Part shown: in pieces, positions 1 to 6,783 of the stretch
Layout: the number at the start of each line of letters is the position of its first letter
Position numbering within the stretch: the stretch's first letter is position 1
Assembly: GCA_017881765.1 (NCBI GenBank)
Contig: JADGQN010000148.1
Coordinates: 1 to 9,901 of the forward strand
Length of the DNA stretch: 9,901 nucleotides
From: Syntrophobacterales bacterium
GTDB taxonomy: Bacteria > Desulfobacterota > Syntrophorhabdia > Syntrophorhabdales > WCHB1-27
Reading direction: 5' to 3'
The notes under the pieces: generated by a model
Told to the model about the DNA's origin: nothing
What the model saw: only the letters and a program-made list of their open reading frames with translations
Database searches by the model: none
Translations under genes and position numbers: made by a program

Positions 1-848
1 TCAGGCAAAACATCCGCCATTGCATCGATAATCTCCAAATTGATGGTATGTTTCTCAACGGATTGGTGGGAGAAGGATTCAATCAGTCGATGGCTGAACG
101 TAAGCGGGTTTTCACAATTGTCGTCGAAGAAAGCAAGGGCGACATGACGATCATGCCGTATACGTCAGACTTGGCTCTGGAAAATGTCGTAGAGATGAGC
201 CGATATGCCGAGGAAATCGGCGCCGATTATGTGACAATTATCAATCCCAAGTTCTATTACGGTTCTATGATGACGGATGAAGGAGTTTTCCAGTACTACA
301 AGTACATAGCGGACAGGGTTAATATCGGAATCATTCTCTTCAACAATATCGATAGTGGCTATCTGATGAGCCCCCCCCTCATAGCCAGGATTGCAAACAT
401 AGAGAACGTCGTTGGGATAAAAGACATCGCTGCTGCCACACATATCCTGCGGACAAGAACGCTTTGCGGAGAAAAGATCGTTGTCAGCGACGCTATTGAG
501 GAAAACTGGTTAATGAACTTGACCGTTCGGGGTCAGGAAGCCTACATTGCAACAGCAATCCCATTTTGCCTTCAAAGCAAGAAGCTAAAGCTGATCAAGG
601 AGTATACCGATTTGGCATCAAAGGGAGAGCTGGCCAAGGCATGGGAAGCCTATAGAAGACTTGAACCCTTTAGGAGGGCCTTGGAGAGCGTGACACCGCC
701 CGGCAAGGTGCACGCGACTTTTAAGTACTGGACACAGTTTCTTGGTATGGCTGGCGGTGATGGTCGCGTAAGATTGCCATTGCAGGAACTGACTGAGCCG
801 GAGAAACGGGCTATTAAAGCTGCAGTTGAGACAACGGGATTGATTTGA
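1..848 (+). CDS. DapA-superfamily (dihydrodipicolinate synthase/N-acetylneuraminate lyase-like) aldolase, 5' partial
   Basis: This is a class I (Schiff-base) lyase/aldolase-type TIM barrel protein. The frame is open from base 3 through the first ATG at 48, so the gene begins upstream; about 281 codons are visible against 290-300 for the family, so roughly 15-25 residues are missing. Family marks are NGLVGEG where GTTGE normally sits (codons 57-77), an INPKFYYG segment matching the 'PyY' strand, and the Schiff-base lysine in VVGIKD (lysine codon 420-422). Two active-site features differ. The paired Thr/Ser of GTTGE, which bind the substrate carboxylate, are Leu-Val. The catalytic Tyr of the 'YNVP' strand is Phe in ILFNN (codon 339-341). 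Schiff-base chemistry therefore seems retained, but classical pyruvate condensation is unlikely. It ends 182 bases before the M24 gene on the same strand and may belong to the same transcript. Family assignment is firm; substrate is unknown. Confidence 0.88.
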   Translation, partial: RQNIRHCIDNLQIDGMFLNGLVGEGFNQSMAERKRVFTIVVEESKGDMTIMPYTSDLALENVVEMSRYAEEIGADYVTIINPKFYYGSMMTDEGVFQYYKYIADRVNIGIILFNNIDSGYLMSPPLIARIANIENVVGIKDIAAATHILRTRTLCGEKIVVSDAIEENWLMNLTVRGQEAYIATAIPFCLQSKKLKLIKEYTDLASKGELAKAWEAYRRLEPFRRALESVTPPGKVHATFKYWTQFLGMAGGDGRVRLPLQELTEPEKRAIKAAVETTGLI

Positions 849-1030
849 TCGAAATGGATGCGCACGTGCCGTTCGGTGCGGGCCGTCTCGGGACGTTTGA
901 GCCTGCATATGGCCTACCCAAGGCCTTATCCTAGGGCGTAAGTATGGGGTGAGAGGATCACAACCGGGAAACGCAGTCGTAAACCAGCGCAACTAGGTAC
1001 TCATTAAGGCACAAGAAAGGAGTGTGAATC

Positions 1031-2227
1031 ATGGAAGACCCGAAAGAAAGATTGACCAAGTGCATTTCCACTGCTGAGCTGGAGAGGAGGTGGAAAGCGG
1101 TCCGCGAAACGATGCGGAACCGAAAGATCGATTATCTGGTGATACAAAATTCAGAGGAATTTCTAGGGGGCACACTACGGTGGTTCTGCGATTTCACGGC
1201 ACGACACCAGTTCCCCATGACAGTTATTTTCCCGGTCGATGACGAAATGACGACAATCAACTGCGGTGGCGATCCACCGGCCGATCAACATCCACCTGCG
1301 TGGTCCACCCGAGGGATTAAGAACAGGCTTGGCGCTCCCTATTTCCCTACCATCCAATACACCAATGAGATGGAGGCGGAACTGACCGTCGGTATTCTGA
1401 AGCAGAAGAAACAACCGACTGTCGGTCTGGTAGAACAGGCGTTTATCCCTGTTACCTACCGTGACTACCTCGTCAAACATCTGCCGGAAGCCACATTCGT
1501 GGATGCCACGGAGTGGATCGACGAGATCAGGGTCCCCAAGAGCCCCGAAGAGATTGAATTGATCAAGGTGACGGCAGCTCTTCAAGACAAGGCTATCGAA
1601 CATCTGAAGAAGACCATAAAGCCCGGCATGAGGGATTTTGAAGTGCTTGCAGAGGCACAGTACTCTTGTGTCCGGAGCGGGAGCGAGCGTCAATTGATAC
1701 AGGTGGGCTCGGGTCCCGTCGGAACGCCTGTGGGGTTTTTTCTGCGCCATTTCCAAAATCGAATGATCAAGGAAGGGGACCAGGTTTCAATCCTGATAGA
1801 GACAAACGGACCGGGCGGGTACTACGCAGAGATCATGAAATGTTTTATGGTGGGGAAAAAGCCATCTCAGGAATTGCAGGACGCCCACGGCGTCGCCATG
1901 GAAGTCCAGAAGATGAACGTCGAGCGAATGGTCCCGGGGGCGGACCCCAAGGAACTTTGGGATATGACGAATGATTTTCTGAAGAAGAAGGGATACGCTC
2001 AAAACCTGCGGCTTTACGCCCACGGCCAGGGTCTGAGCCTTGTCGAAAGACCGGTACTCCGTTACAACGAGCCGTGGAAGCTCAGGCCGGGAATGAACAT
2101 CGCCGTCCACCCCAGGGCGGTGACCAAGACAGTCTGGGCTTCGGTCTGCGAGAACTGGGTTATCGGGGAGAAAGACGCCGGACCCTGTCTCCACAAATCT
2201 CCCCAGGAGATTATCGTTCTTGAATAA
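1031..2227 (+). CDS. M24-family (Xaa-Pro peptidase/creatinase-like) protein with altered metal ligands
   Basis: This 398-residue protein has the two-domain layout of aminopeptidase P, prolidase and creatinase. A creatinase-type N-terminal domain spans about residues 14-165 and a pita-bread M24 domain about 175-385, with RVPKSPEEIELIK as the typical linker. The start is secure: AAAGGAG at 1016-1022 lies 8 bases before the ATG. In canonical M24 peptidases the metals are held by D, D, H, E, E. Here the aligned positions read E257 (LIETNG), E267 (YYAEIMK), H331 (AHGQG), H360 (IAVHP in place of the usual IEP) and E374 (VCENWV). A standard dimetal peptidase site is thus unlikely. The protein could be a metal-independent hydrolase or lyase like creatinase, or bind a single metal. 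It is first in a tight set (59 bases to the SDR, then 35 to the MBL gene). A decayed relative of its 5' portion lies at 3956-4250. Specific activity is unknown. Confidence 0.88.
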   Translation: MEDPKERLTKCISTAELERRWKAVRETMRNRKIDYLVIQNSEEFLGGTLRWFCDFTARHQFPMTVIFPVDDEMTTINCGGDPPADQHPPAWSTRGIKNRLGAPYFPTIQYTNEMEAELTVGILKQKKQPTVGLVEQAFIPVTYRDYLVKHLPEATFVDATEWIDEIRVPKSPEEIELIKVTAALQDKAIEHLKKTIKPGMRDFEVLAEAQYSCVRSGSERQLIQVGSGPVGTPVGFFLRHFQNRMIKEGDQVSILIETNGPGGYYAEIMKCFMVGKKPSQELQDAHGVAMEVQKMNVERMVPGADPKELWDMTNDFLKKKGYAQNLRLYAHGQGLSLVERPVLRYNEPWKLRPGMNIAVHPRAVTKTVWASVCENWVIGEKDAGPCLHKSPQEIIVLE

Positions 2228-2286
2228 ACGTTAAATAAGAGGGATCGATAGTCCAGGTCCCACAACAAAGAAGGAGGTTCGAAGCT

Positions 2287-3084
2287 ATGGGTACAAGGCT
2301 TAAGGACAGAGTGGCGATTGTTACAGGTGGCGGAAAGGGCATAGGAAAAGCGATTTCCAAAGCCTTCATTGCTGAAGGGGCAATAGTGGTCATAGGGGCT
2401 ACGACCGTCTCGAATCTGGAGGAAGCGGTGAAGGAATTCGAGGCTCTGGGCGGACGTGCCATGTCGATACAGACCGATATTACGGATGAGCATCAGGTCG
2501 CACGTCTTGTATCGGAGACCGTAAAGGCCTTCGGCCAAGTCGATATCCTCGTCAATAACAGCGGCGTTGCAGGCCCCACCTGTAATGTCATGGATATGAA
2601 ACTTGAAGATTGGAACCAGGTTTTCGCCGTAGATATGACGGGAAGTATGCTTTGCGCGAGAGAGGTATTGAAGTACATGGTGCCCCGTAAGACAGGCAAC
2701 ATAATCAACATAGGCGCCGAAGGCGGCAGGACAGGCGACGGAAGATCCGGCTACGCCATGAGGTCACCATACGCCTGCGCGAAGATGGGCGTGATCGGCC
2801 TCACGTCGGCGCTGGCGCAGGAGGTCGGAAAATATAAGATCCGCGTCAACTGCATCAGCGCGGCCGCGGTACGCGGGGAACGCTTCAACAAGGTAATCGA
2901 AGGCAGGGCCAAAGCCCAAGGCATCAGCTTCGATGAGGCGATGAAGAAGGCCATGTCAAATTATTCGCTGGAAAGGCCCGCCGAAGAATACGAGCTGGCA
3001 AACTGCGCGGTATTCCTCGCCTCTGATGAGTCGAGCGCGGTCACGGGTCAAATCCTCATTGCCCACTGCGGGCAGCACATATAG
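2287..3084 (+). CDS. Short-chain dehydrogenase/reductase (SDR), atypical catalytic tetrad
   Basis: A 265-residue classical-SDR-length NAD(P)-dependent oxidoreductase. Visible marks are the Rossmann nucleotide loop TGGGKGIG (residues 13-20), a D-I-T segment (D64) at the adenine pocket, NNSG (90-93, usually NNAG), and the catalytic YxxxK as YACAK (Y162, K166). The strand that normally ends NISS reads NIGAEGG (141-147), so the usual catalytic Ser is absent. An insertion of several residues separates it from the Tyr, and S154 or T149 could substitute. The tetrad Asn in FxVNxxG is Asp (FAVDMTG, D116). The usual NxxxPG after the active site is NCISAAA. RBS AAGGAGGT at 2271-2278 is 8 bases before the ATG. 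It lies between the M24 and MBL genes, probably in one operon. Family is certain; substrate is unknown, and the substitutions suggest altered or specialised catalysis. Confidence 0.92.
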   Translation: MGTRLKDRVAIVTGGGKGIGKAISKAFIAEGAIVVIGATTVSNLEEAVKEFEALGGRAMSIQTDITDEHQVARLVSETVKAFGQVDILVNNSGVAGPTCNVMDMKLEDWNQVFAVDMTGSMLCAREVLKYMVPRKTGNIINIGAEGGRTGDGRSGYAMRSPYACAKMGVIGLTSALAQEVGKYKIRVNCISAAAVRGERFNKVIEGRAKAQGISFDEAMKKAMSNYSLERPAEEYELANCAVFLASDESSAVTGQILIAHCGQHI

Positions 3085-3119
3085 CGGCTGCAAAACAGCT
3101 CATTTCGAGGGAGGCAAAA

Positions 3120-3932
3120 ATGATACAGGTGAGCAAGAACGTCTATGTAGAGACTGGCATGACGGCATGCAATGTCGGTTTTGTCACCACGAAGGCAGGG
3201 GTTGTGATGATCGATACGCCAATGCGGCCGACGGACGCCATCAAATGGCGTGATGAAGCTGCCGGGAAAGGAAAAATAGAATATATCATCAATACTGAAG
3301 AGCACGCGGATCACTGGCAGACCAGTTATTTCTTCCCCGGTGTGCTCATCACGTCCCAGGAAACGAGAGATAAACTCTCAAAGGCGGCGAGGGAAAGAGT
3401 TATGGATTCGGTTAAGCGCATAGATCCCGATGCGTTGCCGCTGATGGAAAAATATCAGGTGAGGCTCGCCGATGCGACCTTTACCGACAAAATGAATCTA
3501 TATGTGGGCGAGCACACGTTCCAGCTTTTCAGTCTGCCTGGCCATTCATCCGGCGGCATAGGCGTGTATATACCTCAGGAGCGCGTGGTCTTCGCCACCG
3601 ATATCGTTTTTCACAAGAAGAAATCGTGGCTACAGGAAGCCGATCCTGCAGCGTGGTTGGCATCACTCAAGAAAATTGGCGGGCTTGATGTGGATGTGAT
3701 AGTCCCGGGCCACGGTGATCTCTGTAAAAAAGAGTACCTGGAAGAGGAGGCGGGCATAATACGCCAGTGGGAGGAGCTGGTGCGATCGGCTATCAAACAG
3801 GGATTGAGTGTGGAAGAAGCCGCGGCAAAAATTGTCTCGCCGGATCCCCACCCCAAGCAACAGGGTACGCCTATGACAGAGGCGGAATTGCACAAGGCAA
3901 TGATAAGCAGGCTCTACACCCTTTATTCGTAG
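3120..3932 (+). CDS. Metallo-beta-lactamase-fold hydrolase
   Basis: This 270-residue MBL-superfamily protein lacks a signal peptide, so it is probably cytoplasmic. The metal-binding segments are in order: the motif normally THxHxDH reads TEEHADH (residues 59-65, first His replaced by E60, H62, D64 and H65 kept), then H142 (LPGHSSGG), bridging D161 (FATDIVF) and H198 (VPGHGD). The strong LPGHS and VPGHGD strands place it with broad small-molecule MBL hydrolases (glyoxalase II/lactonase/thioesterase-like), not true beta-lactamases. The C-terminal part (about 205-270) is helical and may shape the substrate pocket. RBS GAGGGAGG at 3107-3114 lies 5 bases before the ATG. It is the last intact gene of the 1031-3932 set, 35 bases after the SDR. 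A ring- or ester-opening step, or thioester hydrolysis, is an inference from context only. Confidence 0.9.
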   Translation: MIQVSKNVYVETGMTACNVGFVTTKAGVVMIDTPMRPTDAIKWRDEAAGKGKIEYIINTEEHADHWQTSYFFPGVLITSQETRDKLSKAARERVMDSVKRIDPDALPLMEKYQVRLADATFTDKMNLYVGEHTFQLFSLPGHSSGGIGVYIPQERVVFATDIVFHKKKSWLQEADPAAWLASLKKIGGLDVDVIVPGHGDLCKKEYLEEEAGIIRQWEELVRSAIKQGLSVEEAAAKIVSPDPHPKQQGTPMTEAELHKAMISRLYTLYS

Positions 3933-3955
3933 AATGCCAGTTTTTATCGAGACGA

Positions 3956-4250
3956 ATGCCGGGCGAGCGAAGGGTTGGACCCGTGGACTATAATGATGAG
4001 GGCTTAAAGGAGGCGGAAGGCCATTCGGGAGGTGTCGCGCTACCGCAAGATCGATTATCTTGTGCTACAGAGGCCTGAAGGATAAGCATGGCATCGTCTA
4101 CCGGTGACCGGTTTTAAGGCACCTTGACAGTTCCCTGTGACGGTTTTTCCCCCTGCCGCCGGCGAAATGACGACGATCAGTTGATGTAGTGGCGACCTGC
4201 CTACCGATCAGTTCCCGCCTGCCTGGTGGCGCGTTCGTCGTGCCATCGAG
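3956..4250 (+). pseudogene. Decayed 5' fragment of a second M24-family gene
   Basis: This is a degraded homolog of the start of the M24 gene at 1031. An ATG at 3956 opens a frame ending NDEGLKE, matching the AELER region of the intact protein. After a probable one-base insertion near 4012 the match continues in another frame as RKAIREVSRYRKIDYLVLQ (4014-4070), against WKAVRETMRNRKIDYLVIQ in the intact protein. The alignment resumes at 4128 with QFPVTVFP, GEMTTIS, SGDLPTDQFPPAW, against QFPMTVIFP, DEMTTIN, GGDPPADQHPPAW. In-frame stops occur at 4083-4085 (TAA), 4125-4127 (TGA), 4182-4184 (TGA) and 4251-4253 (TGA). Similarity fades after about 4250, so only roughly the first 95 codons are represented. 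It is not simply a recent copy, because protein identity is partial. An ancestral tandem pair with one member lost is the likeliest history. Confidence 0.85.
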
Positions 4251-4253
4251 TGA

Positions 4254-4507
4254 GTGGATGAGTTCAAGATCCGTGAGCCCGTTACCGGCTTATACAAGAA
4301 AGATTACGCGGTCGATGTCAAACATATGAAGCAGGACAACGACGCCGACCTCCTCGGCATTGCGCTTTTACTTCAGACATGGAAGAAGAGGTTCTTCCAG
4401 GATGCGTCGGCGAAGATTCCCTCCCCGCGGTCACACGGATCTTCCGGAAAGTCAGTCAAAAGAAAGAGGAGAACCCGGGAAGGCTGCAGGGCCTGAGGCT
4501 GGGATGA
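4254..4507 (+). pseudogene. Unidentified degenerate coding remnant
   Basis: I do not recognise this sequence. A frame from GTG 4254 reads protein-like through KIREPVTGLYKKDYAVDVKH and DADLLGIALLLQ (to about 4376), then becomes low-complexity and basic. At 4379 the frame two bases on takes over with MEEEVLPGCVGEDSLPAV and later NPGRLQGLRLG, ending TGA at 4505-4507. Two protein-like halves in different frames, meeting near 4377, suggest a single coding sequence broken by a frameshift, probably its 3' end. It lies directly after the M24 remnant without an intervening gene start. It could be the continuation of a rearranged gene or a separate fragment. No ribosome-binding site precedes it. The 4508-4567 stretch after it shows nothing I can assign. 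Confidence 0.4.
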
Positions 4508-4567
4508 AAGGCGCGAATATGGCGTAAATTACAAGCATTCCAGATGTTTTTCTGTACGAGAAAAGTC

Positions 4568-4597
4568 TTGACTCAGGTAAGCTACTATGCAACTAAT
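4568..4597 (+). promoter_or_regulatory. Possible sigma-70-type promoter of the GntR-family gene
   Basis: TTGACT (4568-4573) matches five of six positions of a -35 box. ACTAAT (4592-4597), 18 bases downstream, matches four of six of a -10 box. The position, about 30 bases ahead of the start codon, fits a short leader. The -10 match is weak, so this is a suggestion only. Confidence 0.3.
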
Positions 4598-4609
4598 GCG
4601 CTATGCGCA
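4597..4609 (+). promoter_or_regulatory. Palindrome ahead of the regulator gene, candidate autoregulatory operator
   Basis: TGCGC-TAT-GCGCA is a perfect 5-base inverted repeat around a 3-base centre. It begins at the end of the possible -10 box and ends just before the AGGAG ribosome-binding site of the GntR-family gene. GntR/FadR-family proteins commonly bind short palindromes over their own promoters, so binding here would block transcription. The repeat is short and no second copy was noticed upstream of the other genes. Confidence 0.35.
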
Positions 4610-4623
4610 AAGGAGCGACTAGA

Positions 4624-5394
4624 GTGAGTGACCGAGGCAATGTAGTGAAAAAGACTAGATCATCCGACGAACCCAGTATCAGTTTCAAACCACTTATAAT
4701 CAGAAGGGCTTTTGAAGAAATTTCTGGTGAGATCAAGCGCATGATCTTTTCGGGAGCGCTCAAACGAGGAGACAAACTGCCCTCCGAGATCGCGCTGGCA
4801 GGGCAGTTCGGTGTCAGCCGCCCAACTGTGAGGGAAGCGCTCCGACGCCTTGAAGTCTCGGGCTTCATCCGCATGCAAAAGGGCACATCAGGCGGTCCCG
4901 TGGTCGTCGATACCATTCTTAATTCCATTGGCAATCTCTTTCTGGATGCCTTCCAGGTAAAACAAATTAGGCCAGACGAACTGACGAAGGCGCGGCTCAG
5001 CATCGAGAAGGTGGTGCTGAAGGAGGTGTTCGAAGCAGGCAACCGTGAGGGCATCGTACGTATCAGGGCGGCCGTGACAATGACCCAAAGAAAGTTGGAG
5101 GAGGGCACTCTACGCTTCGAAGACATGCACCTCTTTCACAAACGCTTGGCCGAGGCCACTAACAATACCATATTCGGGATCGTGGTCGAAGCCCTGCTGA
5201 TGACGATTACTGCGCACTTTCACAGTGGCTTGAACGACAAGATAGGACAGACACTCAGGGCTGCACTTGTCAAGACCCACGAGGGGATTATCGACGCCAT
5301 TGAGCAGGGAGATGAGTCTCGCGCCCTTATAGAACTGGAGAAGGATATCCTCCAAATCGACGCTGTTTACAGAAAGCGCATTAAGAGGTCTTAG
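4624..5394 (+). CDS. GntR-family transcriptional regulator, FadR subfamily (FCD domain)
   Basis: A DNA-binding, ligand-responsive regulator. The GTG start at 4624 is preferred because AAAGGAG (4609-4615) sits 8 bases before it; the in-frame ATG at 4603 lies upstream of that ribosome-binding site and inside the palindrome. From the GTG the protein has 256 residues. A GntR winged helix-turn-helix spans about 28-98, with GDKLPSEIALAGQFGVSRPT and VREALRRLE as the diagnostic core. An FCD ligand domain follows at about 118-245. Candidate metal/acid-binding residues are D168 and H172 (DMHLFHKRLAEATNN), H198 or H200 (AHFH), and H219 (THEGIIDAI). FadR-type regulators usually respond to organic acids or acyl compounds and control neighbouring catabolic genes, so it likely governs the plus-strand enzyme set, the minus-strand set, or both. 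Effector unknown. Confidence 0.93.
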   Translation: MSDRGNVVKKTRSSDEPSISFKPLIIRRAFEEISGEIKRMIFSGALKRGDKLPSEIALAGQFGVSRPTVREALRRLEVSGFIRMQKGTSGGPVVVDTILNSIGNLFLDAFQVKQIRPDELTKARLSIEKVVLKEVFEAGNREGIVRIRAAVTMTQRKLEEGTLRFEDMHLFHKRLAEATNNTIFGIVVEALLMTITAHFHSGLNDKIGQTLRAALVKTHEGIIDAIEQGDESRALIELEKDILQIDAVYRKRIKRS

Positions 5395-5757
5395 CCAGGC
5401 GCTATCGGGAAGAGGTACGAATTTGGGCGACAAGATAGTCATGCCCGGACCAGCCAGGTTCTGGATCTGCGAAGACGTGCGGCGGCGCGGTTACGGTCTT
5501 AATGGCGAAGAGTTAATGGACAGGGTGAAATAGCAGCGAGATAACGCACAGGAGTCCGGCGTCGTTAAATATCTTCTCAGATCACAGGACCTGATTCTCA
5601 AGGTAATCTTTTCACCTAGCCCGAACAAATCATTGTTCAATCAGCAGAAAACAGAAAAGGAGACTTGCTCAAGCGAGCTTATGCGTCGAGCGACATTTGT
5701 CAGGATCCCAGCACCTTTTCCCTTCAGGAAGTGAACTGGATGCCCCGAAGATCGCCC
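5395..5757. other. Gene-free stretch with an amber-interrupted reading frame
   Basis: This 363-base stretch separates two convergent genes. On the plus strand one frame stays open from about 5402 to TGA 5732-5734 except for a TAG at 5531-5533. The part before the TAG reads like protein (LGDKIVMPGPARFWICEDV, then RRRGYGLNGEELMDRVK), while the part after it is less convincing. There is an ATG at 5441 but no clear ribosome-binding site. I do not recognise the protein; it may be a gene remnant, like the two decayed stretches upstream of the regulator. No clear rho-independent terminator for either flanking gene was found. Confidence 0.35.
5623..5638. repeat. Inverted repeat GAACAA-N4-TTGTTC
   Basis: A perfect 6-base inverted repeat with a 4-base centre (ATCA). 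It lies between the convergent regulator and amidohydrolase genes. It is too short and AT-rich to be a good terminator on its own and resembles a dimeric-regulator operator in form. No gene start is near it on either strand, so its role is unclear. Confidence 0.35.
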
Positions 5758-6783
5758 CTATACGTTGAAGAGCCGCTTAGCATTTTCACCGAATATGTTC
5801 CTCTTATGCTGCTCAGGTAAATCCACTGCAGCAATATCGCTAACATAGCGCTTGTAATCTGACGTCCGTGCCATCTCGAACGGGAAATCTGATCCAAAGC
5901 AGATTCTTTCCGGCTTTAACACAACTAAGGCCTGCTTTAAGGCAGGCAACCAGCCTCCTGCCCCGGCGGTATTGAAATAAATCTGGTCGAGGAGCTTATC
6001 AAAGCCCTCCTTCAACCCACCCTCAAGAAACTCGTCGTACGTTTTGGGCATACCTATGGGCTCCTTCGAACGTGCTGAGTTTGGAGGAGTGTAAAAGGAC
6101 ATAATCCTTCCCAGAAGAAAAGGTGCACCGCCCCCGTAATGGGAGAAGAGAAAGCGGAGGTCGGGGAATTCCGGAAGGACCCCACAGAGCACTTCTACCA
6201 GCGATTTAACAATGTCGTATTCCCTGGAGACGCTGCCACTCATGAAGTATTTGGTTCCACCCCAGATTGGCGTCTTCACGGTTGGATGGACGACAACCGG
6301 GACGCGTAGTTCACTGGCTTTCTTGAAGAAAGGCCTCATCTTCTCGTCATCGATGGTCACACCTTGCTGCTGCGAAGTTGTGACCGCTACCGCCTTCATT
6401 CCCAGCTCATTTACTGCCCGGTCCAGTTCGTCCATCGCCGGCTGGCCGTCCAGGGGTGGAACGTGCGCAAGGGGAATGAATTTCCCCGGGCAGGAAGCCG
6501 CCTCCCTGGCAAGCTCGTCATTGATGATCTTACAGACTTCAAGGCTCGCCACTGTCCAAGTTGCCTGTCCTACAAGGGCCATATCGACTCCGCACTCCTC
6601 CATCTGCTTGATGCAGGTTTCGAGGCTAAAGAATTTACTGTACGTCGAGTCGAGCTTATCGATAATGGTGCTGAACTTCAGATCTCCGTAGGGCCCCGGG
6701 CCCGGCAGGTGTCTTGCCTTCTCAGCTGCTTCCCAGGGGACATGATGAAATTCCGTATCGATAACAGTGTGTGTCTTCTGCAT
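5758..6783 (-). CDS. Amidohydrolase-related protein, ACMSD/gamma-resorcylate decarboxylase type
   Basis: A 341-residue metal-dependent TIM-barrel enzyme of the amidohydrolase 2 family, which includes ACMSD, gamma-resorcylate decarboxylase and 4-oxalomesaconate hydratase. The ATG at 6781-6783 is chosen because GGAGGA (6791-6796, minus strand) lies 7 bases upstream; the more upstream GTG overlaps that site. The first metal motif is E11-x-H13 in DTEFHH, the ExH form seen in resorcylate-type decarboxylases in place of HxH. Further ligands are H166 (VVVHPT), H215 (FSHYGGGAP) and D299 (CFGSDFPFE). No signal peptide is present. Decarboxylation or hydration/hydrolysis of an aromatic or ring-derived acid is likely from the family. 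It is transcribed toward the regulator and lies about 310 bases downstream of the ferredoxin gene on the same strand, so it probably has its own promoter. Confidence 0.9.
   Translation of the reverse strand: MQKTHTVIDTEFHHVPWEAAEKARHLPGPGPYGDLKFSTIIDKLDSTYSKFFSLETCIKQMEECGVDMALVGQATWTVASLEVCKIINDELAREAASCPGKFIPLAHVPPLDGQPAMDELDRAVNELGMKAVAVTTSQQQGVTIDDEKMRPFFKKASELRVPVVVHPTVKTPIWGGTKYFMSGSVSREYDIVKSLVEVLCGVLPEFPDLRFLFSHYGGGAPFLLGRIMSFYTPPNSARSKEPIGMPKTYDEFLEGGLKEGFDKLLDQIYFNTAGAGGWLPALKQALVVLKPERICFGSDFPFEMARTSDYKRYVSDIAAVDLPEQHKRNIFGENAKRLFNV

Noticed and set aside
854..934. Short 26-codon frame in the gap between the DapA-like and M24 genes
   Set aside because: No ribosome-binding site and no recognisable sequence; chance frame.
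618..992. Minus-strand open frame of 124 codons across the DapA-like gene end and the following gap
   Set aside because: It lies mostly opposite a clear gene, shows no protein family features, and has no ribosome-binding site.
1175..1756. Minus-strand open frame of 193 codons inside the M24 gene
   Set aside because: Antisense shadow of a well-supported gene; composition is not protein-like and there is no start signal.
4593..5126. Minus-strand open frame of 177 codons opposite the GntR-family gene
   Set aside because: Antisense of a gene with clear HTH and FCD motifs; Ser/Arg-rich shadow typical of opposite-strand translation.
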